Shown piece after piece: positions 9,057-17,946 of a stretch of DNA of 64,000 nucleotides; the first letter of the stretch is position 1, and each line of letters begins with the position of its first letter. Under the pieces are notes generated by a model, which searched no databases, had not been told where the DNA came from, and saw only the letters and a list, made by a program, of their open reading frames with translations. Position numbers and translations under genes: made by a program. Source of the DNA: Bacteroidota bacterium (GTDB taxonomy: Bacteria; Bacteroidota; Bacteroidia; Chitinophagales; Chitinophagaceae). Where the stretch lies: contig JAFDXP010000010.1 of the NCBI GenBank assembly GCA_018267875.1, forward strand, positions 1 through 64,000, in the 5' to 3' direction.

Positions 9057-11684
9057 ATGAATATACTTGATATCAAAGTGATGCACGGCCCCAATTATTG
9101 GTCAGCTAAAAGACACAAGTTAATTGTCATGCTCCTTGACTTGGAAGAGCTGGAAAATAGACCTACAAATACAATTCCAGGCTTTTTAGATAGGCTAAAA
9201 AAACTAATGCCTTCTCTATATGAACATCGTTGTTCAGAGGGCGTTCCGGGTGGTTTTTATCATAGGGTTCAAGAAGGCACTTGGATGGGGCATGTAATTG
9301 AACACATTGCTTTAGAATTACAAACACTTGCGGGAATGGATACCGGATTTGGAAGAACACGAGAAACCGACAAAAACGGAGTCTATCATGTTGTGTTTTC
9401 CTATGTAGAAGCTAAAGCGGGCATTTACACCGCCAAAGCTGCCGTCAAAATGGCTCAAGCTTTGATTGATGGTATGGACATAGATTTGGATCGCGATATT
9501 CAAAATCTTCGCGAAATACGTGAAGAAGAACGATTAGGACCAAGCACAGGATCTATTGTAGAAGAAGCTATCAGAAGGAAGATTCCCTATATCCGGCTCA
9601 ACCGCCATTCTCTGGTGCAATTGGGCTATGGTATTAAGCAAAAACGAATTCAGGCAACTATTGCCAGCACCACCAGCAGTATTGCCGTAGAATTGGCTTG
9701 TGATAAAGAAGAAACTAAAAATCTACTTGAAGCTTCTGAAATTCCGGTACCAAGAGGTCGTATTGTTTATGATGAAGAAGACCTGAAAAGTGCCATAGAT
9801 CGAATAGGCTATCCGGTAGTTACCAAACCAGTGGACGGAAATCACGGTAAGGGTGCAACAACTAATATCAAAACATGGGAAGATGCTGTAGTTGGATTGC
9901 AAGCAGCAAAGAAATATTCTCGAGGCGTTATTTGCGAGAAATTTATTGTTGGGCGCGACTTTCGCATACTTGTAATCAACTACAAGTTTGTTGCTGCAGC
10001 CTTACGGACTCCTGCCGCAGTAATAGGTGATGGAAAACAAACCATTCAGCAACTGATAGACCAAGTAAATGCTGATCCAAGACGTGGTTATGGACACGAA
10101 AAAGTGTTGACAGCTATAAAAATTGATGATTTTACCAAAGATATTTTAGCCAAGAAAAATTATTCGCTTGATACGGTATTGTCGTCAAAAGAAGAGCTAT
10201 GGCTCAAACCCACAGCCAATTTGAGTACCGGAGGTACGGCAACAGATGTTACAGATTTTGTACACCCCAACAATATATTTTTAGCAGAACGCATAGCGCG
10301 AATCATAGGATTAGACATTTGCGGTATAGATATCATGGCTCCCGACCTTACTGTACCCATTAATGAAAATGGAGGTGCAGTTTTAGAAGTGAATGCTGCT
10401 CCGGGATTCAGAATGCACCTTGACCCAACAGAAGGATTACCACGTAATGTAGCCGAACCAGTAATAGATATGCTTTATCCACCGGGGACATCTGCTCGCA
10501 TTCCAATCATTGCCGTATCCGGTACAAATGGAAAAACTACTACTACCCGACTGATTGCACACATTGTAAAACAAATGGGTCACAAAGTAGGATTTACCAC
10601 AACTGATGGTGTGTATATTCAGAATCAAATGATGATGCGCGGTGATTGTACGGGGCCGGTTTCAGCTGAATTTGTATTAAGAGACCCTACAGTTGATTTT
10701 GCTGTGCTGGAATGTGCTCGTGGCGGTATTTTGCGTGCCGGACTTGGATTTCATAATTGTGATGTAGCAGTGGTTACTAACGTGGCTGAAGATCATTTAG
10801 GGCTTCAGGGTATTGATACCATAGAGAAGTTAGCTCGCGTAAAAGCCGTAGCTGCACAAACGGTTTTACCGGAAGGCTATGCTGTTTTGAATGCAGATGA
10901 TGACCATGTATATGCTATGCGAGAAGGATTAACTTGTAAAGTAGCACTATTTTCTTTAGATGAAAATAATCCAAGGATTAAGGAACATTGTGCCAAAGGC
11001 GGTTTGGCTGCTGTTTACGAACATGGCTATGTAACAATCATTAAGGGTGGCTGGAAAATTAGAATTGAGAAAGTAACAGACATACCTCTAACTTTTTCAG
11101 GGAAAGCCGTTTTCAATATTGCTAATGTATTGGGAGCCTTGTTGGCAGTATATGTTTGTGAATTTAAAACGGAAGATATTCGCCAAGCTTTGCAAACGTT
11201 TATTCCTTCACCGGCTATGACTCCGGGAAGGATGAACCTTTTCCACTTCAAGAACTTTACCGTAATGCTGGACTATGCCCACAATACACATGGTATTCAA
11301 GCTATCGGAGCATTTGTAAATTCTGTGGAATCACCAATGAAAGTGGGCATTGTTGCCGGAGTCGGCGATAGGCGCGATGAAGATATTATTTCGGTTGGGG
11401 AAGAATCAGCCAAAATTTTTGATGAAATTATTATTCGTCAAGATAAAAATTTGCGTGGTCGCACGGAAGATGAAATGATTGACTTGATGACAAAAGGCAT
11501 TCGAAAAGTATCGCCGAATAAAAAGATTACACTCTTTAGAAAGGAAGCAGAAGCTATTGATTTTGCCTTACAACATGCAATAAAAGATTCGTTTATTGTT
11601 ATTATCAGCGATGTTGTTCCAGATGCTTTAGAGCAAGTAAAAAGATATAAAGACGTGGAAGATGGTGTAGCCATAGAGCAGTAA
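9057..11684 (+). CDS. cphA: Cyanophycin synthetase
   Basis: An 875-residue enzyme of full CphA1 length. It polymerises Asp and Arg with ATP into cyanophycin, a nitrogen reserve. The N-terminal domain (residues ~1-160) contains GGFYHRVQEGTWMGHVIEH; the ATP-grasp domain (~200-470) contains PVVTKPVDGNHGKGATT and LEVNAAPGFRMHLDP; the Mur-ligase-like domain starts with an intact P-loop GTNGKTTTT at ~489-497 and continues with the Mur-type LDYAHNTHG segment. All three modules are complete, so the enzyme should be active. No cyanophycinase or isoaspartyl dipeptidase gene is present within the window. It is divergent from the LpxD-like gene and followed by its own terminator. A short CphA2-type enzyme is excluded by length. 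Confidence 0.95.
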   Translation: MNILDIKVMHGPNYWSAKRHKLIVMLLDLEELENRPTNTIPGFLDRLKKLMPSLYEHRCSEGVPGGFYHRVQEGTWMGHVIEHIALELQTLAGMDTGFGRTRETDKNGVYHVVFSYVEAKAGIYTAKAAVKMAQALIDGMDIDLDRDIQNLREIREEERLGPSTGSIVEEAIRRKIPYIRLNRHSLVQLGYGIKQKRIQATIASTTSSIAVELACDKEETKNLLEASEIPVPRGRIVYDEEDLKSAIDRIGYPVVTKPVDGNHGKGATTNIKTWEDAVVGLQAAKKYSRGVICEKFIVGRDFRILVINYKFVAAALRTPAAVIGDGKQTIQQLIDQVNADPRRGYGHEKVLTAIKIDDFTKDILAKKNYSLDTVLSSKEELWLKPTANLSTGGTATDVTDFVHPNNIFLAERIARIIGLDICGIDIMAPDLTVPINENGGAVLEVNAAPGFRMHLDPTEGLPRNVAEPVIDMLYPPGTSARIPIIAVSGTNGKTTTTRLIAHIVKQMGHKVGFTTTDGVYIQNQMMMRGDCTGPVSAEFVLRDPTVDFAVLECARGGILRAGLGFHNCDVAVVTNVAEDHLGLQGIDTIEKLARVKAVAAQTVLPEGYAVLNADDDHVYAMREGLTCKVALFSLDENNPRIKEHCAKGGLAAVYEHGYVTIIKGGWKIRIEKVTDIPLTFSGKAVFNIANVLGALLAVYVCEFKTEDIRQALQTFIPSPAMTPGRMNLFHFKNFTVMLDYAHNTHGIQAIGAFVNSVESPMKVGIVAGVGDRRDEDIISVGEESAKIFDEIIIRQDKNLRGRTEDEMIDLMTKGIRKVSPNKKITLFRKEAEAIDFALQHAIKDSFIVIISDVVPDALEQVKRYKDVEDGVAIEQ

Positions 11685-11706
11685 ATAGTATTTAGATTCA
11701 GGAGTT

Positions 11707-11742
11707 AATGCGGTGTTGCTTTACAATACCGCATTGTTTTTT
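11707..11742 (+). terminator. Rho-independent terminator of cphA
   Basis: A 12-bp stem (AATGCGGTGTTG / CAATACCGCATT, one G-T pair) with a 5-nt loop is followed by GTTTTTT, starting 22 bp after the cphA stop codon. Confidence 0.8.
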
Positions 11743-11785
11743 ATATACCCACCAGTACGGATGATAAAATACACCTGTATCGGTA

Positions 11786-11816
11786 TTTTAAACTCATTAC
11801 ACCAAAAGTAGCTTTG
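11786..11816 (+). promoter_or_regulatory. Candidate promoter of the small lipoprotein gene
   Basis: TTTT at 11786-11789, a 19-nt spacer, then TAGCTTTG at 11809-11816, an exact match to TAnnTTTG. It ends 38 bp before the ATG at 11855. The -33 element has one mismatch to TTTG. Confidence 0.5.
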
Positions 11817-11854
11817 CCTTAAAATTTTAAACAAAACTTTTAAAATCAAAAAAG

Positions 11855-12421
11855 ATGAAACTAACTAACGTTTTATTTGTTGCTGCTTTGGGTGGATTTG
11901 CCCTTTTTGCTTCTTGTAAAAAAGTAGATGACTTAAAAAATGCCTATACCGGTTCGGGCGACCTTGTAGCAGGACAAGCAACCATTTCCTTTAACACGGA
12001 TAAAGATTTTAATGGCACAACTTCTATCAATATTAAACCAGGAAGCACTACATCTGCCGTCAAATCATCATCCAACTCGTTGAATGATAATATTGTTTTA
12101 ACGGCTACTTCGGTTGATATTTCTACCGGTAAAATTTCAACAGCTCAATTGGCAATGTATGTACCTAAAAACTCAACAACCACAAGTGGTAACATCACAG
12201 TACCGTTTAAAGGAAGCTCAACCAACTTTGCAGTATTAACCATTTCCAATACAAATGCCGGACAAAGTACACCTGCCTATGGTATGGAAACCGGTAATGT
12301 TGTCATAACAAAACTAACTGCTACAGAAATAGAAGGTACTTTTAGTGGATATGCTACAAACGACACTGAAAAAACGTCTATCAATATCAGCAACGGACAA
12401 TTTGCAGGTAAGTTTAAATAA
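11855..12421 (+). CDS. Small putative lipoprotein of unknown function
   Basis: A 188-residue protein with a lipoprotein signal peptide (MKLTNVLFVAALGGFALFASC; Cys21 as the acylated residue, followed by KK). The mature part is rich in Thr, Ser and Asn and reads as beta-sandwich (TATSVDISTGKISTAQLAM, TGNVVITKLTATEIEGTFSG). The segment with TATEIEGTFSG is reminiscent of Bacteroidota lipoproteins in which a small beta-structured domain repeats on the cell surface, but I do not recognise a named family. It has its own promoter and terminator, so it is a single-gene unit. Function unknown. Confidence 0.75.
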   Translation: MKLTNVLFVAALGGFALFASCKKVDDLKNAYTGSGDLVAGQATISFNTDKDFNGTTSINIKPGSTTSAVKSSSNSLNDNIVLTATSVDISTGKISTAQLAMYVPKNSTTTSGNITVPFKGSSTNFAVLTISNTNAGQSTPAYGMETGNVVITKLTATEIEGTFSGYATNDTEKTSINISNGQFAGKFK

Positions 12422-12448
12422 GAAAAACTATTGAATCCATTTACCCTT

Positions 12449-12481
12449 AAGTCATCCTTCACAAGAGGGTGGCTTTTTTTC
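12449..12481 (+). terminator. Terminator of the small lipoprotein gene
   Basis: AAGTCATCCTTC-ACAA-GAGGGTGGCTT forms an 11-bp stem that relies on G-T pairs and is followed by a run of seven or more T. It lies 28 bp after the lipoprotein stop. Confidence 0.7.
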
Positions 12482-12499
12482 TTGGAACTTTATTTAAGC

Positions 12500-12536
12500 A
12501 AAAAAATTAGCCTTACAAGAATGTAAGGCTCTTTTT
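12500..12536 (-). terminator. Terminator of yidC, possibly bidirectional
   Basis: A perfect 9-bp inverted repeat, AGCCTTACA-AGAA-TGTAAGGCT (12509-12530), flanked by A6 on the left and CTTTTTC on the right. On the minus strand the A-run becomes a T-run after the stem, as expected for yidC, which ends at 12723. It can also back up the lipoprotein terminator on the plus strand. The rest of the 12422-12722 gap holds nothing else I can identify. Confidence 0.7.
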
Positions 12537-12722
12537 CATTTCAGGTTCTTTTTGCACGAATGCAAATGAACCATTTACCCCTATTGAAACGAAAGCTTCG
12601 TAATTTTCTTTTTAAGGCTCCGAAGGTACTATAATTCAGTTTTAAAATTGCTGTTTTTACAAATCATTTTTATTAAAGAATATATTGCAAAGTCAATGCC
12701 AGTATAGCGTTTAAAAAAAATT

Positions 12723-14534
12723 TTATTTTTTCTTTGGCATTTGCTTTCCCCGCTCCATCTGGGACTTTTGCATATCTTCAATTCTTTGTTGCCATTTTGA
12801 TTGTGTTACAGGTTTGTTTTTGTTTTCCTGAATTTGCGCGTGAATTTTCTTTTCGTCAATAATGTATTTCTGAATGATAAATTGCTGTGTAATGCTTATC
12901 ATATTGGAGAAGAAATAGTAGAAGGTAAGTGCTGCGGCCATTTTATTAAACACACCAATCAACAAAAATGGAAACACATAAGGCATGTATTTCAACATAG
13001 GGTTGTTAGGGTCTTGTGCAGTCATGTTTTTGTTGTAAAGAGCTAAAAACAAGCTAGATGCTGTCATCAGTAAAGTAAACAAACTGACATGATCGCCGTA
13101 AAAAGGTATATTAAAGGGGAGCTGTGCAATACTATCATAGGTTGATAGGTCATTTGCCCAAAGGAAGGGTTGTTGTCGAAGCTCAATGGACGATGGAAAG
13201 AAGTAATACATGGCAAAGAGAATGGGCAACTGAAACAATGTAGGCAAACAGCCACCAAGCGGATTGACACCGGCAGTTCGGAAAAGTTTCATTTGTTCTA
13301 CACCAAATTTCTGTTGATCATCACTATACTTAGCTCGAAGGGCATCTATCTCTGGCTTTAAGACACGCATTTTAGCAGCCGATAAATAGCTTTTGTAAGT
13401 AAAGAATGAAAGTATCAAACGGATAATGAGGGTCATCAACATTATGATAATGCCATAGTTTCCGATAAAACCACTTAACAAATTGAAAATTGGGATGATG
13501 AGCCACTTGTTGATATACTTCACAAATGACATGATGCCATAGCCCAATGGAACCATGTTTTCCAAATCCATCTTATAGGATTTGAGGATACTGTAATTAT
13601 TAGGACCGATATACCAATTCAAATCAACCGTTTGAACATCGCCGGGCTTTGCTGCTATGATTAAGCTTACTTTGTTTTGGGCTACATGCTGAGAGTCAAT
13701 CTGTGTAGTGCTATTGACATCAGCAGACATGAAGCCATCTTGAGAAATAAGGGTGCTGTTGAAAAAGTGCATTCGGAAGCCTACCCAATTTGTCTTTTTC
13801 TCTAACTTTTCTTTTTTGTCGGCAGTAACGGTAAAATAATCATGATCGCCATCCATAAAACGATAGTAAACCTGACTGGCTGTACGTTCGTTTGCAATAT
13901 CCTTTTCTGTATGAAGTGTTTGCGTTTCCCAATTCAAGGTCATGTTGGTAGCCGGCAACCCCACAGTGCGAATATTGCATTGCATCATGTAGTCGTTTTT
14001 CAACAAAGAATAAGTGATGACAACTTTTTTTCCTTCTCCTAAATCAGAAGTAAATGAGAGTGCCTTTCCACCATCTGGGCGTGCTTCTTGAGTCGGTATG
14101 AAATACAAATCTTCGGTTGAAACACCTCCCTGATTAATAGGCAACACCATAGACAATTCATTTCCCTTTCCGTTGAAAAGAAGTAAGGGTTTTTGTCCGT
14201 ATGTTTTGAAATCTTTCAACAAGGCACTAACTGGAAAAGCACCTTTAGTAGAAAATTCAAGGGCTAATTTCTCATTTTCAAGCGTTACGTTTTCTGCTTT
14301 TCCATGATAGGCAGAAGGCAATGCATTCCTAAGCGAATCATTTAGTGTGTCCGCAGTTTGTGCCTGAAGAATGGCTGCACTATCAATGGCTGGTTTGGGG
14401 TGTGCTTTTGCGTAAGCAATCGAGTCAGCACGTTTTTCAGCTTCATAATTTTTCTGTGCGTTGTTGTTGTACACTACATAAGCGATCAGCAATGCTGCAA
14501 GCAGTGAGAAGCCAATTATCTGATTACGATCCAT
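12723..14534 (-). CDS. yidC: Membrane protein insertase YidC
   Basis: A 603-residue YidC of the Gram-negative type. It inserts and folds inner membrane proteins alone or with SecYEG. An N-terminal membrane anchor (NQIIGFSLLAALLIAYVVYN) is followed by a large periplasmic P1 domain (~45-345) and the conserved five-helix core (~350-580) with GFIGNYGIIIMLMTLIIRLI, then VNPLGGCLPTLFQLPILFAM. The tail is basic (SKWQQRIEDMQKSQMERGKQMPKKK), as expected for ribosome contact. The ATG at 14534 (MDRNQ) is chosen because an exact TAnnTTTG element covers the upstream alternative start. The gene stands alone and is divergent from the bactofilin gene, not in the classical rpmH-rnpA-yidC order. Confidence 0.96.
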   Translation of the reverse strand: MDRNQIIGFSLLAALLIAYVVYNNNAQKNYEAEKRADSIAYAKAHPKPAIDSAAILQAQTADTLNDSLRNALPSAYHGKAENVTLENEKLALEFSTKGAFPVSALLKDFKTYGQKPLLLFNGKGNELSMVLPINQGGVSTEDLYFIPTQEARPDGGKALSFTSDLGEGKKVVITYSLLKNDYMMQCNIRTVGLPATNMTLNWETQTLHTEKDIANERTASQVYYRFMDGDHDYFTVTADKKEKLEKKTNWVGFRMHFFNSTLISQDGFMSADVNSTTQIDSQHVAQNKVSLIIAAKPGDVQTVDLNWYIGPNNYSILKSYKMDLENMVPLGYGIMSFVKYINKWLIIPIFNLLSGFIGNYGIIIMLMTLIIRLILSFFTYKSYLSAAKMRVLKPEIDALRAKYSDDQQKFGVEQMKLFRTAGVNPLGGCLPTLFQLPILFAMYYFFPSSIELRQQPFLWANDLSTYDSIAQLPFNIPFYGDHVSLFTLLMTASSLFLALYNKNMTAQDPNNPMLKYMPYVFPFLLIGVFNKMAAALTFYYFFSNMISITQQFIIQKYIIDEKKIHAQIQENKNKPVTQSKWQQRIEDMQKSQMERGKQMPKKK

Positions 14535-14558
14535 GAAAAAAATAAAAAAAATTGCGTG

Positions 14559-14566
14559 CAAAGGTA
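14559..14566 (-). promoter_or_regulatory. Candidate -7 element of yidC
   Basis: The minus strand reads TACCTTTG, an exact TAnnTTTG, 24 nt upstream of the yidC ATG. No good -33 TTTG was found at the usual spacing. Confidence 0.4.
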
Positions 14567-14616
14567 TTGTAAAATTGCTGAGTGCGGTCGAGATGCCTTT
14601 TTTATTCAGTCTTTCG

Positions 14617-14624
14617 TATTTTTG
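14617..14624 (+). promoter_or_regulatory. Candidate -7 element of the bactofilin gene
   Basis: TATTTTTG is an exact TAnnTTTG match 44 bp before the ATG at 14669. A T-rich stretch upstream could act as -33 but its spacing is short. Confidence 0.4.
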
Positions 14625-14668
14625 CTAACCCCTATTCTTATATTCATTAATCTGGCAAACAGGAACGT

Positions 14669-15085
14669 ATGTTTTCAAAAAACAATCAAAAAGACAATAA
14701 AGCAGCCATTTATGCAGACAAAGTAAGCATTATTGCTGCCGGTATGGTTGTAACTGGTGATGTAGAATCAGATGGAGATATAAGAATTGACGGCACTATT
14801 AATGGTAATGTATTTTGCCATTCAAAAGTGGTCATTATTTCTACTGGAAAAGTAAATGGCGATATACAAGCACTAAATGTAGATGTACATGGTACGGTGA
14901 ACGGCAATGTGTCGGTAGGTGAATTGTTATCATTAAAATCAAACTGCCACATCTCGGGAAATCTGACAACTGAAAATTTGCAAATAGAACCCAACGCTTC
15001 CTTTAATGGGCATTGTTCAATGGGATCTGGCAAAACAGTTGCTACGGCAAAAGAGAAAAAAACCTTAGTGCTTCAGGAAAGCTAA
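14669..15085 (+). CDS. Bactofilin (polymer-forming cytoskeletal protein)
   Basis: A 138-residue bactofilin. These proteins polymerise without nucleotide into filaments that scaffold cell-envelope enzymes at the membrane. The core (~20-118) is a right-handed beta-helix with short repeats of the type GDVxSDGDIRIDGTINGNV, GKVNGDIQALNVDVHGTVNGNV and CHISGNLTTENLQIEPNASFNG. Short polar tails flank the core, as in the family. No M23 peptidase, a frequent neighbour of bactofilin genes, is adjacent. The stop codon interlocks with that of the convergent GSCFA gene inside a 4-nt CTAA, leaving no room for a terminator between them. Confidence 0.9.
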   Translation: MFSKNNQKDNKAAIYADKVSIIAAGMVVTGDVESDGDIRIDGTINGNVFCHSKVVIISTGKVNGDIQALNVDVHGTVNGNVSVGELLSLKSNCHISGNLTTENLQIEPNASFNGHCSMGSGKTVATAKEKKTLVLQES

Positions 15086-16056
15086 GACTTAAAAAAATGA
15101 AGTTCCTCATCTAAGTTTATCCAAGGGTTTTCCTTTATTAATGCTTCCGTTTTTGCAGCATACTTCTGTTTAAAAGCAAGGTGGGCTTGGGTATTTGGGA
15201 ATCTCGGTTTGTGTGAACGAGCAGTTGCAATTTCTTGAATTTCGTTCATTAACTTTCGAGAAGCAGGATTGATGCAATTTGCACAAAAATAATCCCACAC
15301 CATTTGTGTAGCCAGATAGTTGGGATGAACTAAATCTACATCATAAAACCGATAGTCGCGTAGCACATCAATCACCAATTCATAAGCCGGGAAATAATAG
15401 ACATCAGAAATGGTTTCGCATAGTTGGTGAACTACTTCAAGTAATCGGGCCTTACTCCTGTTGTTTTCAACCACACCATCTCGAATATGCCTCACAGGAC
15501 TGATGGTGAATAAAAATTTTACATTTGGATTTAAGTTCCTTATGGTGCTAATAGATACGGATAGTTGTTCGGAAATGGATTGAATCGCCAATAGCTTTTT
15601 TTCAAACCCTTGACCGGGTGCTCTGTGATTGTTGGCTACGGGGCGTTTTCCTTCTCTCAGGTAATATTGAAATGCAGAACCCAATGTGATAATAATCCAA
15701 TCTGCTGTTTCAATAAATGAACTAGCAATGTTTTGGGAATGATTGATTTGTGCTAAGGCTTCTTGCCTATCAGTGTGAGAAAATCGTGTATGATGATCCC
15801 AACTATTCCAAAGTTCATTGAGATAAAAAAGATCCTTTTCTTCATAAGTATGATTAGTAGCATAACTTTTCAGTGCATTGGCTACACTGAATGGGTTGAA
15901 TAGAATGCCATTTGGATTTGACAATATTTTAAATTTTTGTTGACGTAATCGTTCAGAAATATGCTCGGTAAAGCAGGATCCTATCAACAATATTTTTTGC
16001 TCATGGCAAATAGGACTTTCTAAGGGTTTAATCTGTATAGGAAGTGTAAGTTGCAT
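15082..16056 (-). CDS. GSCFA domain protein (SGNH-like hydrolase)
   Basis: A 324-residue protein. The family-naming motif appears as LLIGSCFTEHISERLRQQKF near residue 25. NPNGILFNPFSVANAL, WNSWDHHTRFSH, ITLGSAFQYYL and ISPVRHIRDGVVENNRSKA follow in the family order, and VDLVHPNYLATQMVWDYF near residue 240 supplies the D..H pair of SGNH/GDSL-type hydrolases. GSCFA proteins are common in Bacteroidota; some are linked to modification of polysaccharides, but the substrate is unknown. The ATG at 16056 is preferred over a TTG two codons earlier. Convergent with the bactofilin gene with a 4-nt stop overlap. Confidence 0.85.
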   Translation of the reverse strand: MQLTLPIQIKPLESPICHEQKILLIGSCFTEHISERLRQQKFKILSNPNGILFNPFSVANALKSYATNHTYEEKDLFYLNELWNSWDHHTRFSHTDRQEALAQINHSQNIASSFIETADWIIITLGSAFQYYLREGKRPVANNHRAPGQGFEKKLLAIQSISEQLSVSISTIRNLNPNVKFLFTISPVRHIRDGVVENNRSKARLLEVVHQLCETISDVYYFPAYELVIDVLRDYRFYDVDLVHPNYLATQMVWDYFCANCINPASRKLMNEIQEIATARSHKPRFPNTQAHLAFKQKYAAKTEALIKENPWINLDEELHFFKS

Positions 16057-16316
16057 ATTCAATCTTTATTCGTTTTTCTTATCTACAACCCTAAATCGTT
16101 GTACAGGTGGATTCATGTAAAATGCCGATTTTCACCCAAAAAAATAATTTTATCGTTTTTTTGTCTTAACAGAATGCCGATATGGCACTATATTTATCCT
16201 TGGTTTCAAAATTGATTGTAGCCATTTATTCCGTCAAAAGTAAGGCAAACTTGCGGGTGCTTTTGAGCAGAAAAAGTATATCATTTCCCACAAAAACAAT
16301 TTGAAAAACACAACTA

Positions 16317-17024
16317 ATGAATCCAAACGAATTTAGAAAATATGCCATCAAGCATCATGGCATCAGCAGCTTAACACTCGACAATTACACATCGTCTGTT
16401 CGCACACCGATTGGGCTTACACCTTACATTATTGAAGAACGACCCTTGAATGTAGCACAGATGGATGTTTTTTCGCGCTTAATGATGGATCGAATCATCT
16501 TTATGGGAGAGCCGGTAAGCGATCAGGTAGCAAACATTATTACAGCTCAATTGTTGTTTTTGGAAAGTACAGATCGCAATCGTGATGTGCAGATGTATAT
16601 CAATAGTCCGGGTGGAAGTGTCTATGCCGGATTGGGCATTTATGATACCATGCAAATTATTAACCCCGATGTATCTACTATTTGCACCGGTATTGCTGCT
16701 TCTATGGCAGCCGTGTTGATGTGTGCCGGAACAAAAGGAAAACGCACTGCACTGAAGCATAGCCGAGTGATGATACACCAACCATTGGGCGGAGCAGAAG
16801 GACAAGCCAGTGATATAGAAATTACTGCTCGAGAAATAGGCAAGTTGAAAAAAGAACTGTATGAAATTATTGCCTATCACAGTGGACAAAAATTCAATAA
16901 AGTAGAAAAAGACAGCGACCGCGACTATTGGATGACCGCACACGAAGCCAAAGACTATGGCATGGTGGACGAAGTGCTGGAGCGCAACTCACGAAAAAAC
17001 ATAGATACCAACACTGAAAAGTAA
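16317..17024 (+). CDS. clpP: ATP-dependent Clp protease proteolytic subunit
   Basis: A 235-residue ClpP serine protease that forms tetradecameric chambers with ClpX or ClpC to degrade unfolded or tagged proteins. The triad is intact: Ser129 in GIAASMAAV, His154 in HQPLGGAEG, and Asp203 in SDRDYW. INSPGGSVYAGLGIYDTM and QASDIEITAREI are hallmark blocks. About 40 N-terminal residues precede the protease core and are probably a propeptide; this is longer than in E. coli. Neither tig nor clpX is adjacent, so the usual tig-clpP-clpX cluster is broken here. The upstream 260 bp contain no other gene; it carries a repeated AATGCCGAT at two places. A strong terminator follows. Confidence 0.96.
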   Translation: MNPNEFRKYAIKHHGISSLTLDNYTSSVRTPIGLTPYIIEERPLNVAQMDVFSRLMMDRIIFMGEPVSDQVANIITAQLLFLESTDRNRDVQMYINSPGGSVYAGLGIYDTMQIINPDVSTICTGIAASMAAVLMCAGTKGKRTALKHSRVMIHQPLGGAEGQASDIEITAREIGKLKKELYEIIAYHSGQKFNKVEKDSDRDYWMTAHEAKDYGMVDEVLERNSRKNIDTNTEK

Positions 17025-17030
17025 ACATAG

Positions 17031-17057
17031 AAAACCGGCTTATCGCCGGTTTTTTTG
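17031..17057 (+). terminator. Terminator of clpP
   Basis: AACCGGC-TTATC-GCCGGTT followed by seven T, 10 bp after the clpP stop codon. The stem is perfect and GC-rich. Confidence 0.9.
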
Positions 17058-17457
17058 GGTTGGTTTAACAACTATCATAAATTGGTTTAAAATTCAAGAT
17101 TGAGTAATCAATAGGTAGAGTAGTATTTAGAGTTTGAAAATCGAAAACTGTTTTAAAAATAATTTTTGCAGAATGATATCTAAATAAAAAAACGGGCATA
17201 TTCACTTTACTATCCATTCTCAACGTCAATATTTACAAAGCTTACAGGACAATTCATGGTCATTTACATCACACACCACATTGGTGTAAAATGTGAAACG
17301 AAATCCCATAAAAGGATATATCGATCAGTAACTTTTTTGCCTTTTTAAAAAATATTGCACCAAAAAATAGAATGATTCATTTGCCTTTTCAATCTATGCA
17401 ATATCTTTAACCCATTCCGGAATCAACCATTCGGTAACAAACAATTCTTTAATTAAG
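17058..17457. other. Gene-free region upstream of the membrane gene pair
   Basis: About 400 bp without a credible coding frame. It contains a perfect dyad ACACCA-CAT-TGGTGT at 17273-17287, which has the look of a possible operator, and the promoter described at 17380-17409. Nothing else was recognised. Confidence 0.4.
17380..17409 (+). promoter_or_regulatory. Candidate promoter of the membrane gene pair
   Basis: TTTG at 17380-17383, an 18-nt spacer, then TATCTTTA at 17402-17409, one mismatch from TAnnTTTG. It lies 48 bp before the ATG at 17458. Confidence 0.45.
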
Positions 17458-17946
17458 ATGCTGATAAAACGAATTGTTCTTGCTGCAGCAGCCTGCTTGC
17501 TTATTCTAATGTTTTTTAGAACTGACTTTTATGCTGCTTGGTATCAACAAAAAATTACAGAAAGCAGAGATCGTTATGAAGATGAGGCTGAACATACGGA
17601 TGTAGAATATCGACGACAATACCGCTATGCCAACCAATATGCGGTTGCTAAAGAAATTGTCAAGAAGGTGAATGAAGCTCATGATACAAATGCTATCGTG
17701 CTTTTGCCACCCAATAGCTTTGTGCAAGAAAATAGTCCGCAAGTCATACAATATATGCGGATGCCTGAACCAGTTGTCTTTTACTATTATACCGGATTGA
17801 AAGCAGTTTGGACCAACAGTCCGGAAGTGAATAAGGCAAATTGGGCATTAATTATTAACAATAACAATGTGCAAATTGTTCAGATTACGCCACAGCAGCG
17901 CACTGAACTTCTTGAAATGTATAAAAAATACAAGCCAGAATTATGA
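17458..17946 (+). CDS. Unrecognised membrane-anchored protein
   Basis: A 162-residue protein with one N-terminal membrane anchor (RIVLAAAACLLILMFF). A charged, likely helical stretch (QQKITESRDRYEDEAEHTDVEYRRQYRYANQY) is followed by a small soluble domain with IVLLPPNSFVQE and WALIINNNNVQIVQITPQQ. I do not recognise the family. The domain is probably on the outer side of the inner membrane. Its stop overlaps the start of the next gene by 4 nt (ATGA), so the two products are very likely made together and may form a complex with the polytopic partner. Confidence 0.7.
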   Translation: MLIKRIVLAAAACLLILMFFRTDFYAAWYQQKITESRDRYEDEAEHTDVEYRRQYRYANQYAVAKEIVKKVNEAHDTNAIVLLPPNSFVQENSPQVIQYMRMPEPVVFYYYTGLKAVWTNSPEVNKANWALIINNNNVQIVQITPQQRTELLEMYKKYKPEL

